Notes under the pieces: generated by a model
What the model was told of the DNA's origin: nothing
Database searches by the model: none
What the model saw: only the letters and a program-made list of their open reading frames with translations
Source: Pseudomonadota bacterium
GTDB taxonomy: Bacteria; Pseudomonadota; Alphaproteobacteria; Caulobacterales; Caulobacteraceae
DNA length: 64,000 bases
Direction of reading: 5' to 3'
NCBI GenBank assembly: GCA_023386645.1
Contig: JAEWJI010000063.1
Span: 67,394 to 131,393 of the forward strand
Program-made: the position numbers and the translations under genes
Part shown: positions 50,282 to 59,721 of the stretch, one piece after another
Layout of the letters: every line of letters starts with the position of its first letter
Position numbering within the stretch: the stretch's first letter is position 1

Positions 50282-52276
50282 TTAGAGGCGCGCCCTGGCG
50301 GCTTCGGCTACCGCGTCGGCGGTGATGCCGAACTTCTCGTAGAGCACCTCGGCGGGGGCCGAGGCGCCGAAGCCGGTCATGCCGACGAAGGCGCCGTCCT
50401 CGCCGATGAACCGCTCCCATCCCTGTTGGATCGCCGCCTCGACAGCGACCCGCACGGTCCCGCGACCGAGGATCGAGGCGCGGTAGGTCGCGTCCTGCTG
50501 GGCGAACAGCTCGAACGAGGGGACGGAGATCACCCGCGTCGGAGCGCCCTCGGCCTCCAGCTGTTCGGCGGCCTGGAGAGCGATGGGAACCTCGGTGCCG
50601 GTGGCGAACAGGGTCACGCGCGCCTCGCCGTTCGCCGCCCGCAACTCGTAGGCGCCGCGCGCGCACAGGTTCTCGCTGGCTGTCTTGGTGCGCACGGCCG
50701 CCGTCTTCTGCCGCGACAAGGCAAGGACCGACGGCCGGTCCTTGTGTTCCAACGCCAGCTTCCAGCACTCCATGGCCTCGACCGTGTCGGCCGGGCGGAA
50801 GACCAGCAGGTTCGGGATGGCCCGCAGGGCAGCCAGGTGTTCGACCGGCTGGTGCGTCGGCCCGTCCTCGCCCAGGCCGATGCTGTCGTGGGTCAGGACG
50901 TGGACCACGCGAATGCCCATGAGCGCCGCCAGCCGGATCGACGGCCGGCTGTAGTCCGAGAACACCATGAAGGTGCCGCCGTAGGGAATGACGCCGCCGT
51001 GCAGGGCCATGCCGTTCATGGCCGCCGCCATGCCGTGCTCGCGGATGCCCCAGTTGACGTAACGGCCCTCATAGGTCGGCTGATCGAAGATCGGCGTGCC
51101 CTTGACGAAGGTGTTATTCGAGCCGGTCAGGTCCGCCGAGCCGCCGATCAGCTCCGGCACAGCCGCGAACAGGGCGTCCAGGGCGGCGCCCGAGGACTGG
51201 CGCGTGGCCTGGGCGGGCCTGGACTCCACCGTCTCGGCGATAGCGGCGTCCAGGGCTTCGAATGCGTTGGCGGGCAGCTCTCCGTTGATCGCACGGGTGA
51301 ACTCGGCTTGTTGGTCGGAGACGACAAGGCGCGCCTCCCAGGCCTTGCGGGCCTTGGCGCCGCGACGGCCGACCTTGCGCCAGGCCTTTTCGATGTTTTC
51401 CGGCAGTTCGAACGGGTCGTGGGTCCAGCTGAGGCCCAGGCGGGTGGCCGCGACCTCGGCCGCGCCCAGGGCGGCGCCGTGGGTCTTGTGGCTGCCTTCC
51501 ATGGTGGCCGAACCGCGCCCGATCTTGGTGCGGCAGGCGATCAGGGTCGGCTTGTCCTGCCGGGTCGCCCATTTCAGCGCCGCCTTGATCTGCGCCTCGT
51601 CATGTCCGTCGATGGACTTCACCGCCCATCCGGCGGCCTTGAACCGCTGCTTCTGGTCGGTGGCGTCCGAGAGGCTCACCGCGCCGTCGATGGTGATGGC
51701 GTTGTCGTCCCACAACACGGTCAGCTTGTTCAGCCGATAGCGGCCGGCGAGCGTGATCGCCTCCTGGCTGACGCCCTCCATCAGGCAGCCGTCGCCGGCG
51801 ATCACCCAGGTGCGGTGGTCGACCAGGTCCTCGCCGAAGCGGGCGGCCAGGTGGCGCTCGGCCATGGCGAAACCGACCGAGTTGGCCAGGCCCTGACCCA
51901 GAGGCCCGGTGGTGGTCTCCACGCCCGGCATGTGGCCGAACTCCGGGTGGCCGGCGGTGCGCGAGCCCCACTGGCGGAAGTTCGACAGTTCCTCCTTGGT
52001 CGCGGCCTTGTAGCCGGTCAGATGGAGCAGGGCGTAGATCAGCATCGAGCCGTGGCCCGCCGACAGGATGAACCGGTCGCGGTCGGGCCAGTCGGGCTGG
52101 CTGGCGTCGAACTTCAGGTATTTCGAGAACAGCACGGTGGCGACGTCGGCCATGCCCATGGGCATGCCGGGGTGGCCGCTTCTGGCCTTCTCAACCCCGT
52201 CCATGGCCAGGACGCGGATGGCGTCGGCCATCTGGCGCTGGGTCGGCTTGGCGGATACGGCTTTGCTGTCGGCCAC
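50282..52276 (-). CDS. tkt: Transketolase
   Basis: A 664-residue ThDP enzyme starting at GTG (complement of 52274-52276): AIRVLAMDGVEKARSGHPGMPMGMAD, the ThDP motif GDGCLMEGVSQEA...WDDNAITIDG, NWGIREHGMAAAMNGMALHGG and HDSIGLGEDGPTHQPVEHLA. It moves two-carbon units between sugar phosphates in the pentose phosphate pathway. It is divergent from the DUF4164-like/zapA pair, an arrangement common in alphaproteobacteria. Confidence 0.97.
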   Translation of the reverse strand: MADSKAVSAKPTQRQMADAIRVLAMDGVEKARSGHPGMPMGMADVATVLFSKYLKFDASQPDWPDRDRFILSAGHGSMLIYALLHLTGYKAATKEELSNFRQWGSRTAGHPEFGHMPGVETTTGPLGQGLANSVGFAMAERHLAARFGEDLVDHRTWVIAGDGCLMEGVSQEAITLAGRYRLNKLTVLWDDNAITIDGAVSLSDATDQKQRFKAAGWAVKSIDGHDEAQIKAALKWATRQDKPTLIACRTKIGRGSATMEGSHKTHGAALGAAEVAATRLGLSWTHDPFELPENIEKAWRKVGRRGAKARKAWEARLVVSDQQAEFTRAINGELPANAFEALDAAIAETVESRPAQATRQSSGAALDALFAAVPELIGGSADLTGSNNTFVKGTPIFDQPTYEGRYVNWGIREHGMAAAMNGMALHGGVIPYGGTFMVFSDYSRPSIRLAALMGIRVVHVLTHDSIGLGEDGPTHQPVEHLAALRAIPNLLVFRPADTVEAMECWKLALEHKDRPSVLALSRQKTAAVRTKTASENLCARGAYELRAANGEARVTLFATGTEVPIALQAAEQLEAEGAPTRVISVPSFELFAQQDATYRASILGRGTVRVAVEAAIQQGWERFIGEDGAFVGMTGFGASAPAEVLYEKFGITADAVAEAARARL

Positions 52277-52367
52277 GGCCTGACCTTTCGCTTGAGAAAT
52301 CGGGGACGCGCCGCTTTACCCCGGCGCCCGCGCGGGTTCTATACGGATTTTAGGAGGACGCGACCGC

Positions 52368-52613
52368 ATGGCCGACGCTGTGACCGCCGCGAAGGAGCGC
52401 ATCGACCGGGCGCTGGCCGCGCTCGAGCGCAAGACGCTGGACCTGAAGGCGCGCCCGGGCTCGGCCCCGCCCGTCGGCGACGACGACCTGTTCGCCCCCT
52501 CGCCGCACGACGCCCGTCGCGTCGCGGAGCTGGAAGCCGCGGGCCGCGAGGCCTCTGAAGCCCTCGCCCGCGCCGCCGCGGCCGTTCGCGATGTCATGGA
52601 GGCGAACGGCTGA
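52368..52613 (+). CDS. Small coiled-coil protein, DUF4164-like
   Basis: An 81-residue protein, mostly one long helix (VTAAKERIDRALAALERKTLDL, then ARRVAELEAAGREASEALARAAAAVRDVMEA). TAGGAGG lies ten bases before the ATG. Such a gene commonly precedes zapA in alphaproteobacteria and may join in division-ring assembly, but its role is not shown. The zapA ATG overlaps the TGA stop. Confidence 0.85.
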   Translation: MADAVTAAKERIDRALAALERKTLDLKARPGSAPPVGDDDLFAPSPHDARRVAELEAAGREASEALARAAAAVRDVMEANG

Positions 52614-52945
52614 TGGCCACCGTCACGGTAGAGATCAACGGCCGCCCCTACGCCGTCGGATGCGCCGACGGGCAAGAGGAGCGCGTCCGCATCCTGGCCC
52701 GCCAGTTCGACAGCCATGTGCGCCAGGTCGCGGGCGACGTGGGCCATGTCGGCGACCTGCGCCTGTTCCTGATGGCGGCGCTCATCCTGGCCGACGAACT
52801 GCATGAGGCGAGGCTCCAGGTGCAGGGCGCTCTGCCGCTTCCGGCCTCCGCCCAGGCGGGGGCTTTGCCCGCCGCCAACGATGGGGTGGCCGAAGCGTTG
52901 AACGCCGTCGCGGCCCGGATCGAGAAAATCGTCCAGTCACTCTGA
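52613..52945 (+). CDS. zapA: Cell division protein ZapA
   Basis: A 110-residue protein with the ZapA head (TVEINGRPYAVGCADGQEERVRILARQFDSHVRQV) and a coiled-coil tail. ZapA bundles FtsZ filaments. ATG 52613 overlaps the upstream stop by one base. The intergenic region after it holds the 6S-like RNA and then fau, the order seen widely in proteobacteria. Confidence 0.95.
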   Translation: MATVTVEINGRPYAVGCADGQEERVRILARQFDSHVRQVAGDVGHVGDLRLFLMAALILADELHEARLQVQGALPLPASAQAGALPAANDGVAEALNAVAARIEKIVQSL

Positions 52946-52954
52946 ACCGCGCCA

Positions 52955-53130
52955 TTGTTCCGCCCTCGGGTGGGGCCTATCTTCACGACTGGCGGGTCTG
53001 CTGCGGCTCTCGTCGAGGGCAATATATCCTCGCGGCCTTAATTCACTCGAAGGGAGCTGTCCCTGTCTGGCCTCGTGGGGCCGGGTATACGGCGCCCACC
53101 TGGTTATCCAGGCTCGAGAGGATCAAACCG
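52955..53130 (+). ncRNA. ssrS: 6S RNA (ssrS), boundaries approximate
   Basis: The gap between zapA and fau is the usual place of the 6S RNA gene. The sequence can form one long rod: CGGGTGGGGCCTAT (52967-52980) pairs with ATACGGCGCCCACCTG (53087-53102) with small bulges, enclosing a large internal region (CTGCTGCGGCT against AGCTGTCC/GGCCTCGTGGGG) that can open as the central bubble mimicking promoter DNA. 6S RNA binds the housekeeping RNA polymerase in stationary phase. Ends were set by eye. Confidence 0.75.
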
Positions 53131-53194
53131 ACCCTCACGGCCCTCGCGGCGCCCGCCAACCTCGTTGTCGCCATGCCTCTGCTATGCTGGCGCC

Positions 53195-53797
53195 GTGAAC
53201 CAATCGCCCGACAAATCCAGCCTTCGCCGCCAAGCGCGGGAACGCCGACGGCGAGCCGCCGAGCTGAGTCCTGATGCGAGCCAGCGACTCGCGTCCTTTG
53301 CCGACAGTGTTCTCGACGCGTTTCGCCACTGGTGTCGCGGGGGGAGGCCGGACGCGAGGCTGACGGTGGCGCTGTATCGCGCCCGCGGCTCGGAGATCGA
53401 TCCAGATCGTCTCGGGCAAGTTCTGCTTCAGAGGGGCTGGGAGCTTTGCCTGCCCGTCGTCATGGCCCCAGCGGCCCCCCTGAGATTCAGGGCCTGGGCG
53501 CCTGGTCAGCCTCTTCTTCCTGATCTGGCGGGCTCGCCGGCGCCGCTCCCGGAGGCGGCGGAGGTCCGACCCGACCTGATCCTGTGTCCGCTCCTGGCCT
53601 TCGATCGTCTGGGCGGCAGGTTGGGGCAGGGCGGCGGCTACTACGACCGGACGCTGGCCGAACGCCCCGAGGCGCTAGCCATCGGTCTGGCCTACGCCGC
53701 TCAGCAGGTCGAGCGGCTTCCCATGGACGAGCACGACAAACCTCTGCATGGCGTTCTGACGGAGATCGGTTATCTGCCGACCCGAAAGGATACCTGA
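53195..53797 (+). CDS. fau: 5-formyltetrahydrofolate cyclo-ligase
   Basis: A 200-residue protein from GTG 53195; the frame is open upstream but that part is 6S RNA. Motifs: KSSLRRQARERRRR (ATP binding), VALYRARGSEIDP, LILCPLLAFDRLGGRLGQGGGYYDRTL and the C-terminal HDKPLHGVLTEIGYL. It converts 5-formyl-THF to 5,10-methenyl-THF using ATP. The next gene starts directly after the stop. Confidence 0.93.
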   Translation: MNQSPDKSSLRRQARERRRRAAELSPDASQRLASFADSVLDAFRHWCRGGRPDARLTVALYRARGSEIDPDRLGQVLLQRGWELCLPVVMAPAAPLRFRAWAPGQPLLPDLAGSPAPLPEAAEVRPDLILCPLLAFDRLGGRLGQGGGYYDRTLAERPEALAIGLAYAAQQVERLPMDEHDKPLHGVLTEIGYLPTRKDT

Positions 53798-54619
53798 ATG
53801 CGCCTTGCCTTCTTCGGCGACGTGATCGGCAAGTCCGGTCGGGACGGGATCACCGACCACCTGCCGGGCCTCAAGCGCGACCTCGCCCTCGACTTCGTGG
53901 TGGTCAACGCCGAGAACGCCGCCGGCGGGTTCGGCATCACCGAGAACACCGCGCGCGAGCTGTTCATGGCCGGCGCGGACTGCCTGACGCTCGGCAACCA
54001 CGCCTGGGACCAGCGCGAGGCCCTGACCTACATCGTGCGCGAGCCGCGGCTGATCCGGCCCCTGAACTTCCCGCGCCTGATGGACGCGCCCGGCGCGGGG
54101 GCCAACCTGTTCGAAACCCAGTCGGGCCGTCAGGTCCTGGTCATGAACGTGCTCGGCCGTGTCCACATGGACCCGATGGACGATCCGTTCAGCGCGGTGG
54201 AGAAGGAACTCGCTGCCTGTCCGCTGGGCATGGCCGCGGACGCCATCATCGTCGATATCCACGCCGAGGTGACCTCGGAGAAGATGGCCATGGGTCACTT
54301 CTGCGACGGCCGGGCCTCGCTGGTGGTCGGCACCCACACCCATGTGCCGACCGCGGATGCCCAGATCCTGCCGGGCGGCACGGCCTTCCAGACCGACGCC
54401 GGCGGTTGCTGCGACTACGACAGCGTGATCGGCAACGACAAGGAAGAGCCGCTCCGGCGCTTCACCACCCGCCTGTCCGGCGGCCGCTACGCCCCCGCTT
54501 CGGGTCCGGCGACTGTCTGCGGCGTCTATGTCGAGACCGACGATCGAACGGGCCTGGCCACGCGTATCGAACCGATCCGCATCGGCGGCCGGCTCAACCA
54601 GACGATCCCTAAGCCCTAA
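53798..54619 (+). CDS. YmdB-like metallophosphoesterase (TIGR00282 family)
   Basis: A 273-residue protein with the family motifs FFGDVIGKSGRDGI, VNAENAAGGFGIT, LTLGNHAWDQRE, DIHAEVTSEKMAMGHFCDGR and GTHTHVPTADAQILPGGTAFQTDAG, giving the di-iron ligands. Members hydrolyse 2',3'-cyclic nucleotides and, in Bacillus, affect biofilm gene expression. It abuts fau with no gap and is probably co-transcribed. Confidence 0.93.
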   Translation: MRLAFFGDVIGKSGRDGITDHLPGLKRDLALDFVVVNAENAAGGFGITENTARELFMAGADCLTLGNHAWDQREALTYIVREPRLIRPLNFPRLMDAPGAGANLFETQSGRQVLVMNVLGRVHMDPMDDPFSAVEKELAACPLGMAADAIIVDIHAEVTSEKMAMGHFCDGRASLVVGTHTHVPTADAQILPGGTAFQTDAGGCCDYDSVIGNDKEEPLRRFTTRLSGGRYAPASGPATVCGVYVETDDRTGLATRIEPIRIGGRLNQTIPKP

Positions 54620-54634
54620 AAGGCCAAGCCTCGA

Positions 54635-55594
54635 TCAGGCGGCGCTGGCGCGTGTCAGTTCGTCGAGCTCTTCGGCGGGTAGCGTCAGCTCAGCCGCCTT
54701 GAGCGTGTCGGTTAGCTGCTCCAGCGAGGTTGCGCTGACGATCGGGGCGGCGACGCCGGGGCGGGTCAGCAGCCAGGCGAGGGAGACCTGGGCGGGCGTG
54801 GCGTCGTGGCGCTCGGCGACGGCGCGAAGGGCGGCGAGGATGCGCAGGCCGCGCGCATTGAACTTGTCCTTCAGCATGCCGATCCGGGACGAGCCCTCGA
54901 CCTCGTCGGCAGAGCGATACTTGCCGGTCAGGAAGCCGGCCTCGAGGCTGAAGTAGGTGATGGCGCCCAGGCCCTCGCGCACCGCCAGGTCCTGGAGCGG
55001 CCCCTCGAAGGTGTCGCGGCTGTAGAGATTGTAGTGCGGCTGGAGCGTCGCATAGCGGGCGAGCCCTTCGCGGTCGGAGATGGCCAGGGCGTGGGCGGTC
55101 GCCTCGGCCGAATGGTTCGAGACCCCGATGGCGCGCACCTTGCCGGCCCGGACGAGGCGGTCGAAGGCGCGCAGGGTCTCTTCCTGGGGCGTGCGGGGGT
55201 CGGGCCAGTGGGCCTGATAGAGTTCGATGACATCTGTTCCGAGCCGCCGCAGGCTGTCCTCGACCGCGCGTTCGATCCAGCCGGGCGACAGGTCGTTGTG
55301 CCCCTGGCCCATGTCGGATCCGACCTTGGTCAGGATAAGGACGTCGTCGCGGCGACCCCGCGCCTTCAGCCACTCGCCGATGATCGTCTCGCTTTCGCCG
55401 CCCCGGTTGCCGGGGACCCAGCGGGAATAGGAATCCGCCGTGTCGATGGCGTTGAAGCCGGCGTCGAGGAAGGCGTCGAGCAGGCGGAAGGACATCTCCC
55501 GGTCCGCCGTCCAGCCGAACACGTTGCCGCCGAAGACCAAAGGCGCCGTCGTCAGGCCGCTGCGGCCCAGGGGACGATATTGCATGGGAGACAT
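54635..55594 (-). CDS. Aldo/keto reductase
   Basis: A 319-residue protein with YRPLGRSGLTTAPLVFGG, the catalytic Asp/Tyr in FNAIDTADSYSRW, the Lys in LILTKVGSDMG and the His in YQAHWPDPRTPQEETLRAFD. Start may be ATG 55594 or ATG 55585; both leave the domain complete. It reduces aldehydes or ketones with NADPH; substrate unknown. Fifteen bases separate its end from the convergent gene. Confidence 0.93.
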   Translation of the reverse strand: MSPMQYRPLGRSGLTTAPLVFGGNVFGWTADREMSFRLLDAFLDAGFNAIDTADSYSRWVPGNRGGESETIIGEWLKARGRRDDVLILTKVGSDMGQGHNDLSPGWIERAVEDSLRRLGTDVIELYQAHWPDPRTPQEETLRAFDRLVRAGKVRAIGVSNHSAEATAHALAISDREGLARYATLQPHYNLYSRDTFEGPLQDLAVREGLGAITYFSLEAGFLTGKYRSADEVEGSSRIGMLKDKFNARGLRILAALRAVAERHDATPAQVSLAWLLTRPGVAAPIVSATSLEQLTDTLKAAELTLPAEELDELTRASAA

Positions 55595-55658
55595 CCTGCG
55601 CTTTCGGAGACGATTGCAGGTATGGCCTCGGCGCCGGGTTGCAACCGCGCCGGCCCGA

Positions 55659-56066
55659 TCAGGCGAAGAGCTGCAGTTCCGGCGGGGCGTATTCGATCGG
55701 GCGGCCGGCGCGGCGGTTCAGCGCATAGTCGACGGCGGTCTGGACCGCGCGCTCGTCGGTGGGCTTGGACAGCACGCCCAGGGTGCCGGGCACGCCGCCG
55801 CGCACCATCCCGGGATTGGCGGTCATATACAGGACGGTGACCCCGACCTCCTGGCCAAGCTCACGCCCCAGTTCGACGCCGGTCGGACCGTCGGACAGAT
55901 GGATGTCGACCAGCGCGAGGTCCACCTCTGTCTCGCGCACTAGGTTGCGAGCCGTGCGCGCGTCGGCGACCGTGCCCACGACCTCATGGCCGAGGTCTTC
56001 CAGGACGAAGCGAAGCTCCATGGCGACGAGCGCCTCGTCCTCGATGATCAGTATACGCGCAGTCAT
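55659..56066 (-). CDS. Stand-alone response regulator receiver
   Basis: A 135-residue receiver from ATG (complement of 56064-56066). Acidic pair IIEDEALVAMEL, phospho-acceptor D54 in LALVDIHLSDG, and the Thr/Ala-Lys region LYMTANPG...GVLSKPTDE. It belongs to the group found beside HWE kinases. The kinase gene lies 67 bases upstream on the same strand, so the two form a pair. Confidence 0.92.
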   Translation of the reverse strand: MTARILIIEDEALVAMELRFVLEDLGHEVVGTVADARTARNLVRETEVDLALVDIHLSDGPTGVELGRELGQEVGVTVLYMTANPGMVRGGVPGTLGVLSKPTDERAVQTAVDYALNRRAGRPIEYAPPELQLFA

Positions 56067-56133
56067 TAGCCTTCGGTCTTCGCCGTCTCGGTCCGCCACC
56101 CGACAGACGCAACGTCGCATATTGATTCAGGTT

Positions 56134-57681
56134 TCATGCCAAATTGAGGGCGGCGCGACGCCGTGACAATGCAGTCTCAGGCAGGTCCGCGACGACCACC
56201 AGACCCTCCGCCTCCCAGCGACGTTCCAGCCGGCCGCCCAGCTGTCCCTCGACGGACAGGGTGGCCAGGGCAGTGCCGAAGCCCGTGGCTTCGGGCGCCT
56301 GATCCACGGCGGGCCCGCCCTCTTCGCGCCAGGTGAGGACAAACCGGCCGTCCTGGCGACGGGTGTCGAGCCGAACCCGGCCGCCCTCGCGCGAAAGGGC
56401 GCCGTACTTGGCCGCGTTGGTCGCCAGCTCGTGAAACAGCAGGGCGACCGAGGTCGCCGCCTGGTCGTCGAACGAGGCGTCGTCGCCGGTGACGACGACC
56501 CGATGTCGTCCCCCCGCCGTGGCATAGGGCAGGAACAGCGCCTCCAGGAAGGCGTGCAGCGTCATGGTCCCGACGGTCGGCTGGGAGGTCGCCGTGTGCG
56601 GCCGCACGAACTCGTGCGCACGGGCCAGCGCGTTGATCCGGTCGCGCACGGCCCGGGCGAAGTTCCGGGCCTCCGGAAATTCGCGGGCCGACAGGGCGAT
56701 CAGGGCCGAGACGACGGCGAAGATGTTCTTGATGCGGTGGCTGAGCTCATGGCTGAGGAGCTCCTTGCCCTGTTCGATCCGCTTCAGGTCGTCGATGTCG
56801 GTGCAGGTGCCGAACCAGCGGGTGATGCGGCCGTCGTCGTCCCGGATCGGCATGGCCCGGCCCAGCGTCCAGCGATAGACGCCGTCATGGCGACGCAGCC
56901 GATATTCGATCTCGTAGGGCTCGCCGGTTTCCAGGCATTCCCGCCAGCGGGCCCAGGCGCGCTCCTGGTCCTCGGGGTGGAACATGTTGTTCCAGCCCTC
57001 GCCGTCGGTGGTGCCTTCCGGCACGCCGGTGAACTCGTACCAGCGGGCGTTGTAGTAGTCGTGAAAGCCGTCCGGCCGGGTGGACCAGACCATCTGGGGC
57101 ATGGAGTCGGCGATGGCGCGGAAGCGGGCTTCGCTTTCGTTCAGGGCGCGGTCGGAGGCGGCGTCGCTCTCACGCCGCTTGCGGGCCGAGCGGCGCAGCT
57201 CCAGCTGGGTCATGACCTGCCGTCCCAGCACTTCCAGCGCCTGCCTTTGCAGGTCGGTAAGACCCTCCGGCCGGGGCTCGGTGTCGAGCACGCACAGCGT
57301 CCCGAGCGGCAGCCCCTCGCGCGTCTTGAGCAAGACGCCGGCGTAGAAGCGCAGGGTCGTTTCGCCGGTGACCAGGGGATTGCCGGCGAACCGCTCGTCC
57401 CGCGTGGCGTCGGGGACAACCATCCCGTCCTGTTCGAGGAGAGCGTGGGCGCAGAAGGAGGTTTCCAGCGGCGTCTCGCGAACGCCCAGGCCCACCTCGG
57501 CCTTGAACCACTGACGCCCCTCGTCGATCAGATTAATGACCGCGATCGGGGCTTCGCAGATGCGGGCGATCAGTTGGACGACGTCGTCGAAGTCCTGTTC
57601 ACGCGGGGTGTCGAGAATCTCGAAATCACGCAGCGCCGCCAGGCGATCGGCTTCAGTCCAGGAGCGGGCGCGGTCGTGCAA
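56134..57681 (-). CDS. GAF-PAS-HWE sensor histidine kinase
   Basis: A 515-residue soluble kinase from TTG (complement of 57679-57681); no ATG or GTG precedes the domain. GAF at about 20-160 (ARICEAPIAVINLIDEGRQWFKAEVGL), PAS at about 180-305 (FRAIADSMPQMVWSTRPDGFHDYYN), then an HWE-type kinase with His in LSHELSHRIKNIFAV, N-box LLFHELATNAAKYGAL and a WREEGGP motif. It probably phosphorylates the receiver encoded next to it. The signal is not known; HWE kinases often feed the general stress pathway. Confidence 0.92.
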   Translation of the reverse strand: MHDRARSWTEADRLAALRDFEILDTPREQDFDDVVQLIARICEAPIAVINLIDEGRQWFKAEVGLGVRETPLETSFCAHALLEQDGMVVPDATRDERFAGNPLVTGETTLRFYAGVLLKTREGLPLGTLCVLDTEPRPEGLTDLQRQALEVLGRQVMTQLELRRSARKRRESDAASDRALNESEARFRAIADSMPQMVWSTRPDGFHDYYNARWYEFTGVPEGTTDGEGWNNMFHPEDQERAWARWRECLETGEPYEIEYRLRRHDGVYRWTLGRAMPIRDDDGRITRWFGTCTDIDDLKRIEQGKELLSHELSHRIKNIFAVVSALIALSAREFPEARNFARAVRDRINALARAHEFVRPHTATSQPTVGTMTLHAFLEALFLPYATAGGRHRVVVTGDDASFDDQAATSVALLFHELATNAAKYGALSREGGRVRLDTRRQDGRFVLTWREEGGPAVDQAPEATGFGTALATLSVEGQLGGRLERRWEAEGLVVVADLPETALSRRRAALNLA

Positions 57682-57756
57682 GGATCGGGTGGTCCAAACC
57701 CGGCCACACGCCGGGCCTGCATCAATGCGCGGAGATGCCGAAGCGTTGCAAGGGGC

Positions 57757-58944
57757 CTAGTCGGCCGGCCGACCGACTTCCTCGACAGCCATTGGAGTGA
57801 CCCCGGCCGGCGCGGCGGCGACGGCCGGCTGCGCGGCGGGGGCTTCCAGTGCGGCAAGACGGGCGTTGATCGAGGCGATCTCCTCGCGGCTGGCCACCCG
57901 GCGGCCGCCCAGGCTGGCGACGCCGACGACGCGGGTCTGGCCGTCGATCACCACGGTCTTCTGCGCCGCCTGGATCGGAACCCCGGCGGCGATCGCGGCG
58001 GCGACCTCTTCCTCGGTGGGGACCTTGCTGGAGGCGACCATGACCCGAGGACGGGCGAACCGCGCCTCATCGATCACCGGCTCGCGGCCATCATAGGTCT
58101 GGCGGAAGGCGGAGGTTTCCCCCGCGAAACCCTTCCAGCGATAGAAGATGTGGGCCCCGATCTGCGTGATCTTGGCGAGCGTCGGCGACCACCAGGGATG
58201 AACGTAGTCAGCGTGATAGTGGGTCGCCGTGCCCACGCGGGTCGCCACATGGCCCGACAGGGCCTTCAGCGCCACGGCGTGCGCCCGGTTCCAGGCCCAG
58301 GCCACCGGCTGCTGGGCCAGGGCGCCGTCGCAGGTGAAGCTGAACTGGCACCCCGTGACCCGCTCGGCGCCCTCGAACACCACCCCGCAGATGCTGTCGG
58401 GATAGTTGGGGTCGCGAACGCGGTTCAAAACCACCTGGGCCACCGCCTCCTGGCCCTCGGTCGATTCGAGCGCAGCCTCGAAATAGACGGCCTGGGTCAG
58501 GCAGCGGATGGCGCGCCTGCGGTCCGCCTCGCTGGCCGGACGGAAGAGGAAGGGGCGGGCCGGGCGCAGCGCCCCGAGCGCGGCCGGCATGGCGGCGTTG
58601 CGGCGTTGGGCGTCCAGACCGACCGCTCCGACATCCAGCGTCGGCTTGCCCGCGAGGGTCAGGCTCTCCCACCCGGGAGTGAGGCCGTACAGCGCCGGCG
58701 CCCGATTGTTGGGGTCGTGACGCACGGCGAGGGCCAGCTGGGACGAGTCCATCCGCGCGCTGAGCGCCGCCAGCCCCTTGGCCGACAGGTCGCCGCCGGT
58801 GATGCGGGCCACCCGCTCGGCGGTGCGGTCCGCGTCCGGGCGCGGCGCGGACGAGGCGGACATGGCCAGGCCGAGCACCGCGATCGCCGCCGGAACGGCG
58901 GCGCCGGTGCGGGCGGCCCAGCTTTTCCAGGTGCTCGTCAGCAT
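57757..58944 (-). CDS. Cell wall hydrolase, SleB family
   Basis: A 395-residue protein with an N-terminal signal or anchor (AAVPAAIAVLGLAMSASSA) and a SleB-type hydrolase domain in the middle (CLTQAVYFEAALESTEGQEAVAQVVLNRVRDPNYPDSICGVVFEG, CQFSFTCDG, ATHYHADYVHPWWSPTLAKITQIGAHIFYRW) carrying the catalytic Glu of YFEAALES. The C-terminal 110 residues are a helical, low-complexity tail of unknown role. It probably cuts peptidoglycan during growth or division. Confidence 0.92.
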   Translation of the reverse strand: MLTSTWKSWAARTGAAVPAAIAVLGLAMSASSAPRPDADRTAERVARITGGDLSAKGLAALSARMDSSQLALAVRHDPNNRAPALYGLTPGWESLTLAGKPTLDVGAVGLDAQRRNAAMPAALGALRPARPFLFRPASEADRRRAIRCLTQAVYFEAALESTEGQEAVAQVVLNRVRDPNYPDSICGVVFEGAERVTGCQFSFTCDGALAQQPVAWAWNRAHAVALKALSGHVATRVGTATHYHADYVHPWWSPTLAKITQIGAHIFYRWKGFAGETSAFRQTYDGREPVIDEARFARPRVMVASSKVPTEEEVAAAIAAGVPIQAAQKTVVIDGQTRVVGVASLGGRRVASREEIASINARLAALEAPAAQPAVAAAPAGVTPMAVEEVGRPAD

Positions 58945-59071
58945 TCCGTCGTCCAGAGGCGCGCGAGGCGCGGTGTGATGGCAGCCTACCCCGCCTTAAG
59001 GGCTGATTTCAGGCCGAAGATGAGCTTTCCGTCAGGCGCCCAACCCATGAGCCGCGCGAACGGTCCGTCGC

Positions 59072-59551
59072 CTAGCGGCCGCCCAGGGTCGAACGCAGCA
59101 TCCAGGCGAACTTCTCGTGGGCCGCCAGGCGCTGAGTCAGCAAGTCGACAGTCACGTCGTCGCCGTCCCCATCCGCCGCCTTCAGGGCCGCGCGGGTGGT
59201 GGCGATCAGGGTCTCGTGGTCGCGCATCAGCTCGTTCAGCATGGCGGGCGCGTCCTTCTCCGGGTCCCCGTCCTTGATCGAGGTCAGGTTGGCGAAGGTG
59301 GCGTAGCCCTGGGGCGCGAACTCGCCCAGGCCCCGGATGCGCTCGGCGATGTCATCCAGCGCCTCCCACATCTCCCGGTACTGTTCTTCGAGCAGATTGT
59401 GCAGGGCGAAGAACTCCGGTCCCCGCACGTTCCAGTGGTAGCCATGCGTCTTCAGATAGACGGCGTAGCTATCGGCCAGGACCTTGGTCAGTTCGCGCGC
59501 CACGTCGGCGCGCTCGGTCTTGCCCAGGCCAGTGTCAATCGTCGCGGTCAT
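59072..59551 (-). CDS. dps: Dps family DNA-protecting ferritin
   Basis: A 159-residue protein with the Dps ferroxidase motif: TKVLADSYAVYLKTHGYHWNVRGPEFFALHNLLEEQYREMWEALDDIAERIRGLGE (His, Asp, Glu ligands at about 38-70). It forms a dodecamer that oxidises and stores iron with hydrogen peroxide and shields DNA in starvation. Between it and the wall hydrolase are 127 bases with no recognised feature. Confidence 0.94.
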   Translation of the reverse strand: MTATIDTGLGKTERADVARELTKVLADSYAVYLKTHGYHWNVRGPEFFALHNLLEEQYREMWEALDDIAERIRGLGEFAPQGYATFANLTSIKDGDPEKDAPAMLNELMRDHETLIATTRAALKAADGDGDDVTVDLLTQRLAAHEKFAWMLRSTLGGR

Positions 59552-59721
59552 GCTTGCTCCGGTGAGGCGAATATCTGTAATCCAGCGTGACAGTTAGGCG
59601 CCCCGAACCGCCCCGCCAAGGGTCGTTCGACCCGGACTTGGTCATCTCCGCCCGGACCTTCGGGCCAGGAACGCCAGACCGTGCTTGAGCGTTGCATGCT
59701 TCGGTTGGGGGAGGTCCGGTC

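Noticed and set aside
49817..52558. A 913-residue open frame antisense to the lipoprotein and transketolase genes
   Set aside because: High GC gives long antisense frames. The minus strand has clear transketolase and lipoprotein genes, and the antisense translation is low-complexity with no domain.
56431..59277. A 948-residue open frame antisense to the HWE kinase and wall hydrolase genes
   Set aside because: Same reason: the opposite strand carries recognisable domains, while this frame is rich in G, A, R, V repeats without motifs.
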